From assembly GCF_031457955.1 (NCBI RefSeq), contig NZ_JAVDXN010000013.1, forward strand, positions 22,407-86,406: DNA of 64,000 nt, given 5' to 3'. This stretch comes from Mixta sp031457955 (GTDB lineage: Bacteria; Pseudomonadota; Gammaproteobacteria; Enterobacterales; Enterobacteriaceae). The translations under genes and the position numbers were made by a program. Shown here piece by piece: positions 59,877-64,000 of the stretch; positions within the stretch are counted from its first letter, which is position 1; the number at the start of each line of letters is the position of its first letter. The notes below the pieces were generated by a model that was not told where the DNA came from, ran no database searches, and saw nothing but the letters and a program-made list of their open reading frames with translations.

Positions 59877-61208
59877 ATGGATACCCTGGTTACCTTGTAT
59901 AAAGATCATATCGCGACTTTACAGCAACGGGCGCAGCAGATGCTGACGCGCTTTGAGCTTGACGGCATGCTGATACATTCTGGCGAGTTGCTGACGGTGT
60001 TTCTTGACGACCATGACTACCCTTTTAAGGTCAATCCTCACTTTAAAGCCTGGGTGCCGGTGACGCAGTTGCCGAACTGCTGGCTGTGGGTGGATGGTGT
60101 GAATAAGCCGAAGCTGTGGTTTTATTCGCCGGTTGATTACTGGCACAGCGTAGAGCCGCTGCCGCATAGCTTCTGGACCGATGAAATTGAGATTGTGCCG
60201 CTGAGAAAAGCGGATGATATCGGCTCGCTATTGCCGCAGCCGCGTCAGAACGTTGCTTATATTGGGCCGGTACCGCAGCGCGCCATGCAGCTGGGTATCC
60301 GCGCTGAGCATATTAATCCACAGGGCGCGATCGATTTTCTGCATTACCATCGTTCCTACAAAACCGATTATGAGCTGGCCTGTATGCGCCAGGCGCAAAA
60401 GCTGGCCGTTGCCGGGCATCGCGCGGCGAAAGAGGCGTTTCTTTCCGGCATGAGCGAGTTCGATATTAATCTCGCCTATCTGACGGCAACCGGACATCGC
60501 GATACCGACGTGCCCTACGGCAATATTATCGCCCTGAATGAACATGCCGCCGTGCTGCACTACACCAAACTCGACCATCAAACGCCGTCGCAGCGCCGCA
60601 GCTTTTTAATCGATGCCGGTGCCGAGTACAACGGCTACGCCGCCGATCTGACACGTACCTATGCCGCTCAGAGCGAATCGCTGTTTGCCCAGATTGTGCG
60701 TGAGATGAATCAGCACGAGCTGGCGCTGATAGATACGTTAAAAGCGGGCGTACGCTATAGCGACTACCATCTTCAAATGCATCAGCGCATCGCCGCGCTT
60801 TTGCTGAAGTTTGATCTGGTGCGTGGAATCAGTGAAGACGCGATGGTCGCGGAAAATCTTACCGGGCCGTTTATGCCGCACGGTTTAGGCCATCCGCTTG
60901 GGTTGCAGGTGCATGATGTGGCGGGCTTTATGCAGGATGATAACGGCACGCATCTGCCTGCGCCTCAGCAATATCCTTTCCTGCGCTGCACGCGCGTGCT
61001 TGAACCGCGTATGGTGCTCACCATCGAGCCTGGCTTCTATATTATTGAATCGCTGCTGGCGCCATGGCGGGACGGAAAACATAGTCAGCACTTTAACTGG
61101 CAGGCGATTGACGCCTTACAGCCTTATGGCGGCATTCGTATTGAAGATAACGTGGTGATCTATGCTAACCGTGTTGAGAACATGACGCGCGATCTGCATC
61201 TGGACTAA
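59877..61208 (+). CDS. pepQ: Xaa-Pro dipeptidase PepQ
   Basis: PepQ is a cytoplasmic M24 metallopeptidase that cleaves Xaa-Pro dipeptides. The 443 residues equal the E. coli length. The pita-bread domain has metal ligands in IDAGAEYNGYAADLTRTY (two Asp), PHGLGHPLGLQVHDV (His), LTIEPGFYI (Glu) and GGIRIEDNVVI (Glu). Its stop overlaps the yigZ start by one base (TAATG). Confidence 0.96.
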   Translation: MDTLVTLYKDHIATLQQRAQQMLTRFELDGMLIHSGELLTVFLDDHDYPFKVNPHFKAWVPVTQLPNCWLWVDGVNKPKLWFYSPVDYWHSVEPLPHSFWTDEIEIVPLRKADDIGSLLPQPRQNVAYIGPVPQRAMQLGIRAEHINPQGAIDFLHYHRSYKTDYELACMRQAQKLAVAGHRAAKEAFLSGMSEFDINLAYLTATGHRDTDVPYGNIIALNEHAAVLHYTKLDHQTPSQRRSFLIDAGAEYNGYAADLTRTYAAQSESLFAQIVREMNQHELALIDTLKAGVRYSDYHLQMHQRIAALLLKFDLVRGISEDAMVAENLTGPFMPHGLGHPLGLQVHDVAGFMQDDNGTHLPAPQQYPFLRCTRVLEPRMVLTIEPGFYIIESLLAPWRDGKHSQHFNWQAIDALQPYGGIRIEDNVVIYANRVENMTRDLHLD

Positions 61209-61825
61209 TGGACGCTTATGATATTCCCGCTGAGCCGTTGAGTCTCAGTGAAGAAACCATTAAAAAAAGCCGCTTTATTACGCTGCTGGCGCATACCGAA
61301 GGCGTTGAGGCGGCGAAAGCGTTTGTGCAGCAGATAAAAGCGCAGCATCCGACGGCGCGCCATCACTGCTGGGCATACGTTGCCGGATCGCCTGATGATT
61401 CACAGCAGCTGGGTTTCTCTGACGACGGAGAGCCCTCCGGCACGGCAGGAAAGCCGATGCTGGCGCAGCTGATGGGCAGTCAGGTAGGTGAAATCACCGC
61501 CGTAGTGGTGCGCTACTACGGCGGCATTATGCTTGGTACCGGCGGGCTGGTTAAAGCGTATGGCGGCGGCGTGCAGCAGGCGCTGAAACAGCTGGCCCGT
61601 AAACAAAAGATACCGATGCGTCGTTTTCAGCTACGCTGCGATTATGCCCAGCTCGGTGATGTAGAGCGCCTGGTTCAGCGTTTTGAAGGAGAACTGCTTA
61701 AGACGGAATTTCTGGATGTTGTCTCGCTAACTTTGGCATTACCCCATGCGCAAATCGCTGGGTTCACGCAAAATTTAACGGACATTAGCCGCGGAGCCTT
61801 AGCGCTCGAGCCGGTAACCCCCTAA
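61208..61825 (+). CDS. yigZ: IMPACT-family protein YigZ
   Basis: YigZ is a conserved protein of the IMPACT/YigZ family; a role in translation control is suspected but not proven in bacteria. The 205-residue protein has the signature block SDDGEPSGTAGKPMLAQLMGSQVGEITAVVVRYYGG with GTGGLVKAYGGGVQQAL (about 74-125), and a C-terminal ferredoxin-like domain. It is coupled to pepQ and lies 23 bases upstream of trkH. Confidence 0.94.
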   Translation: MDAYDIPAEPLSLSEETIKKSRFITLLAHTEGVEAAKAFVQQIKAQHPTARHHCWAYVAGSPDDSQQLGFSDDGEPSGTAGKPMLAQLMGSQVGEITAVVVRYYGGIMLGTGGLVKAYGGGVQQALKQLARKQKIPMRRFQLRCDYAQLGDVERLVQRFEGELLKTEFLDVVSLTLALPHAQIAGFTQNLTDISRGALALEPVTP

Positions 61826-61848
61826 TTTTATCTTAAGGAAACGGCAGA

Positions 61849-63300
61849 ATGCATTTTCGTGCCATTACCCGAATTGTCGGGCTACTGGTGATTCTGTTCT
61901 CCGGAACAATGATCGTGCCCGGCTTAGTGGCGTTAATTTATCGCGATGGCGCAGGGCGCGCATTCAGCCAGACATTTATCATGGCGTTGCTGATTGGCGC
62001 TGTATTGTGGTGGCCTAACCGTAAACAGAAGAACGACCTGAAACCGCGCGAAGGTTTTTTGATTGTCGTGCTGTTCTGGACGGTGCTGGGCAGCGTCGGG
62101 GCAATGCCCTTTATTTTTGCCGAGCATCCTAACCTCTCCGTTACCGACGCGTTTTTTGAATCGTTTTCCGGCTTAACCACCACCGGCGCTACCACGCTGG
62201 TGGGCCTGGACGCGTTGCCAAAAGCGATTCTTTTTTATCGCCAGATGCTGCAATGGCTCGGCGGCATGGGGATCATTGTATTAGCGGTGGCCATTCTGCC
62301 TATCCTTGGGGTAGGGGGGATGCAGCTGTATCGGGCGGAAATGCCCGGTCCGCTAAAAGATAATAAGATGCGTCCTCGTATTGCTGAAACTGCCAAGACG
62401 CTGTGGCTTATCTATGTATTGTTGACCGTCGCCTGTGCCGTGGCGCTGTGGATGGCAGGAATGCCATTGTTTGACGCCATCGGCCATAGCTTCTCAACTA
62501 TCGCGATCGGCGGTTTCTCTACCCATGATGCCAGCATCGGCTATTTTAACAGTCCGACAATTAATACCATTATCGCGCTTTTCCTGCTGATATCGGGCTG
62601 TAACTATGGCCTGCACTTCTCGCTATTGAGCGGACGTAACCTGCGCGTCTACTGGCGGGACCCGGAGTTTCGCATGTTTATCGGCGTGCAGCTGACGCTG
62701 GTGGCGATATGTACGCTGGTGTTGTGGTTCCATAACGTTTACGCCAGCGGGCTGCAAACGCTGAACCAGGCCTTTTTCCAGGTGGTATCCATGGCGACAA
62801 CGGCAGGCTTCACTACCGACAGCATTGCGCGCTGGCCGCTTTTCCTGCCGGTATTGCTGCTGTGTTCCGCCTTTATTGGCGGCTGTGCCGGTTCAACCGG
62901 CGGTGGGCTGAAGGTTATTCGTATTCTGCTGCTGTTTAAGCAAGGGTCGCGTGAACTGAAACGGCTGGTCCATCCTAATGCGGTTTATACCATTAAGCTG
63001 GGGAACCGCGCGTTGCCGGAACGTATCCTGGAAGCGGTATGGGGGTTTTTCTCCGCCTATGCGCTGGTGTTTTTACTGAGCATGTTGGCGATCATCGCCA
63101 CCGGCGTTGACGATTTTTCAGCCTTCGCCGCCGTAGCCGCTACGCTAAATAACCTCGGCCCTGGCTTGGGTGTGGTGGCAGATAATTTCACATCTATGAA
63201 TGATGTCGCAAAATGGATTTTGATTTCGACCATGCTTTTTGGTCGTCTGGAAGTCTTTACGTTACTGGTCTTGTTTACTCCGACCTTCTGGCGTGAGTAA
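61849..63300 (+). CDS. trkH: Trk potassium uptake channel subunit TrkH
   Basis: TrkH is the K+-translocating membrane subunit of the Trk system, gated by TrkA. The 483 residues equal the E. coli length. Four membrane-pore-membrane repeats are visible through their selectivity segments: SGLTTTGATTLVG, TIAIGGFSTHDAS, SMATTAGFTTDS and LNNLGPGLGVV. SAFIGGCAGSTGGGLKVIRILLLFK is the intramembrane loop region. Confidence 0.97.
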   Translation: MHFRAITRIVGLLVILFSGTMIVPGLVALIYRDGAGRAFSQTFIMALLIGAVLWWPNRKQKNDLKPREGFLIVVLFWTVLGSVGAMPFIFAEHPNLSVTDAFFESFSGLTTTGATTLVGLDALPKAILFYRQMLQWLGGMGIIVLAVAILPILGVGGMQLYRAEMPGPLKDNKMRPRIAETAKTLWLIYVLLTVACAVALWMAGMPLFDAIGHSFSTIAIGGFSTHDASIGYFNSPTINTIIALFLLISGCNYGLHFSLLSGRNLRVYWRDPEFRMFIGVQLTLVAICTLVLWFHNVYASGLQTLNQAFFQVVSMATTAGFTTDSIARWPLFLPVLLLCSAFIGGCAGSTGGGLKVIRILLLFKQGSRELKRLVHPNAVYTIKLGNRALPERILEAVWGFFSAYALVFLLSMLAIIATGVDDFSAFAAVAATLNNLGPGLGVVADNFTSMNDVAKWILISTMLFGRLEVFTLLVLFTPTFWRE

Positions 63301-63316
63301 ACCCAAGGAGAGAATA

Positions 63317-63853
63317 ATGAAAGCGCTGATTCTGTTTTCCAGCCGTGACGGACAAACGCAGGAAATTGCATCTTATATAGCGAACACACTAAAAGCGCAG
63401 CAGGAATGCGACGTAATGAACATTCTGCATGCGGAGCATATCGACTGGACGCAGTACGATCGCGTGCTGATAGGCGCATCGATTCGCTATGGGCATTTTC
63501 AGCCAGCGGTGGCGCGTTTTGTGAAAAAGCATCTGGCTGAACTGCAACAGCGTGTGAGCGGTTTCTTTTCCGTTAACCTGACGGCGCGTAAGCCAGAAAA
63601 GCGTACGCCACAAACGAATGCCTATACGCGTAAGTTTTTGCTGCAGTCGCCGTGGCAGCCGGATAGCTGCGCCGTTTTTGCCGGAGCGCTGCGTTATCCA
63701 CGCTACGGCTGGTTCGACCGCGTAATGATTCAGTTTATTATGCGTATGACGGGCGGCGAAACCGATGCGCGCAAAGAAGTTGAGTATACCGATTGGCAGC
63801 AGGTAGAGCGTTTCGCGAAAGAATTTGTGCAAATAAGTGGCAAATCGCGCTAA
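63317..63853 (+). CDS. hemG: Menaquinone-dependent protoporphyrinogen IX dehydrogenase HemG
   Basis: HemG oxidises protoporphyrinogen IX to protoporphyrin IX, passing electrons to quinones. The 178-residue flavodoxin-like protein has MKALILFSSRDGQTQEIASYIA (FMN phosphate loop), YDRVLIGASIRYGHFQPAV, the insert VNLTARKPEKRTPQTNAY typical of HemG, and GALRYPRYGWFDRVMIQFIMRMTGGETD. The start at 63317 has AAGGAGAG before it; the frame extending to 63239 overlaps trkH. Confidence 0.96.
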   Translation: MKALILFSSRDGQTQEIASYIANTLKAQQECDVMNILHAEHIDWTQYDRVLIGASIRYGHFQPAVARFVKKHLAELQQRVSGFFSVNLTARKPEKRTPQTNAYTRKFLLQSPWQPDSCAVFAGALRYPRYGWFDRVMIQFIMRMTGGETDARKEVEYTDWQQVERFAKEFVQISGKSR

Positions 63854-63908
63854 AAAGAAACGAGTTGCTGGAAAATAAACCTAACGATCATTTTTTTGAA
63901 ATAAACAC

Positions 63909-63936
63909 TTGCGAGGCGTCGAGAACTCCCTATAAT
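63909..63936 (+). promoter_or_regulatory. rRNA operon P1 promoter (start of an rrn operon)
   Basis: TTGCGA (63909-63914), a 16-base spacer and TATAAT (63931-63936) are followed by the GC-rich discriminator GCGCCTCC typical of rrn P1. An A/T-rich UP-element-like tract lies at 63880-63907. E. coli has rrnA directly after hemG. The window ends in the rRNA leader, before P2 or 16S rRNA is seen. Confidence 0.88.
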
Positions 63937-64000
63937 GCGCCTCCATCGACACGGCACAACGGCTTACGCCACGCGGTGTTGAGCGGTTCACTAAGGTGAA

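Overview
This 64 kb window is a chromosomal core segment from a member of the Enterobacterales. Protein sequences and gene order follow the Escherichia coli wecB-to-rrnA arc (about 85-87 min in E. coli). Local differences in content (no yifK or aslAB, abrB beside corA, glpT beside bioP) point to Erwiniaceae (Pantoea, Erwinia or Mixta type). That placement is inferred from gene order and sequence flavour; no search was run.

Layout. 1-10.8 kb: the enterobacterial common antigen operon, from the 3' end of wzzE through wecB, wecC, rffG, rffH, wecD, wecE, wzxE, wecF, wzyE and wecG, mostly with ATGA overlaps. 10.9-11.4 kb: a four-tRNA operon (Arg-CCG, His-GTG, Leu-CAG, Pro-TGG) with a stringent-type promoter. 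11.4-12.1 kb: a gene-poor stretch with a promoter-like site, an alternating TGTCGCC array and a strong orphan terminator. 12.1-16.2 kb: hemCDXY on the minus strand. 16.4-19.0 kb: cyaA with a CRP site. 19.2-20.9 kb: an accessory insertion of one unrecognised gene followed by two paralogous small membrane-anchored proteins. 21-27 kb: cyaY, lptM, dapF, DUF484 gene, xerC, yigB and uvrD (LexA box). 27-37.6 kb: corL/corA, abrB, rarD, yigI, pldA, recQ, rhtC, rhtB, pldB, yigL. 37.6-45.8 kb: a glpQ remnant, glpT, bioP, metR, metE, ysgA and udp. 45.9-56.3 kb: rmuC, ubiE, ubiJ, ubiB, tatABC, tatD, rfaH, ubiD and fre. 56.3-63.9 kb: fadBA, pepQ, yigZ, trkH and hemG, ending in an rrn P1 promoter.

How the genes work together. 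The wec block makes the nucleotide sugars UDP-ManNAcA and dTDP-Fuc4NAc, assembles lipid III, flips it and polymerises it. hemC/D and hemG, with hemX and hemY beside them, serve tetrapyrrole synthesis. ubiE, ubiJ, ubiB and ubiD serve ubiquinone synthesis. tatABC exports folded proteins, and fadBA performs beta-oxidation under a FadR operator. cyaA and udp carry visible CRP sites.

The least ordinary parts are: (i) the cassette between cyaA and cyaY, which looks like an effector gene with two immunity-like paralogs and keeps a scar of the cyaY 3' end between the paralogs, evidence of a tandem duplication; (ii) a 32-codon glpQ C-terminal remnant fused by ATGA overlap to the end of glpT; (iii) a possible unannotated transcript downstream of proM; (iv) a repeat cluster between rhtC and rhtB; and (v) an 18-codon corL-like leader ORF inside a long hairpin upstream of corA.
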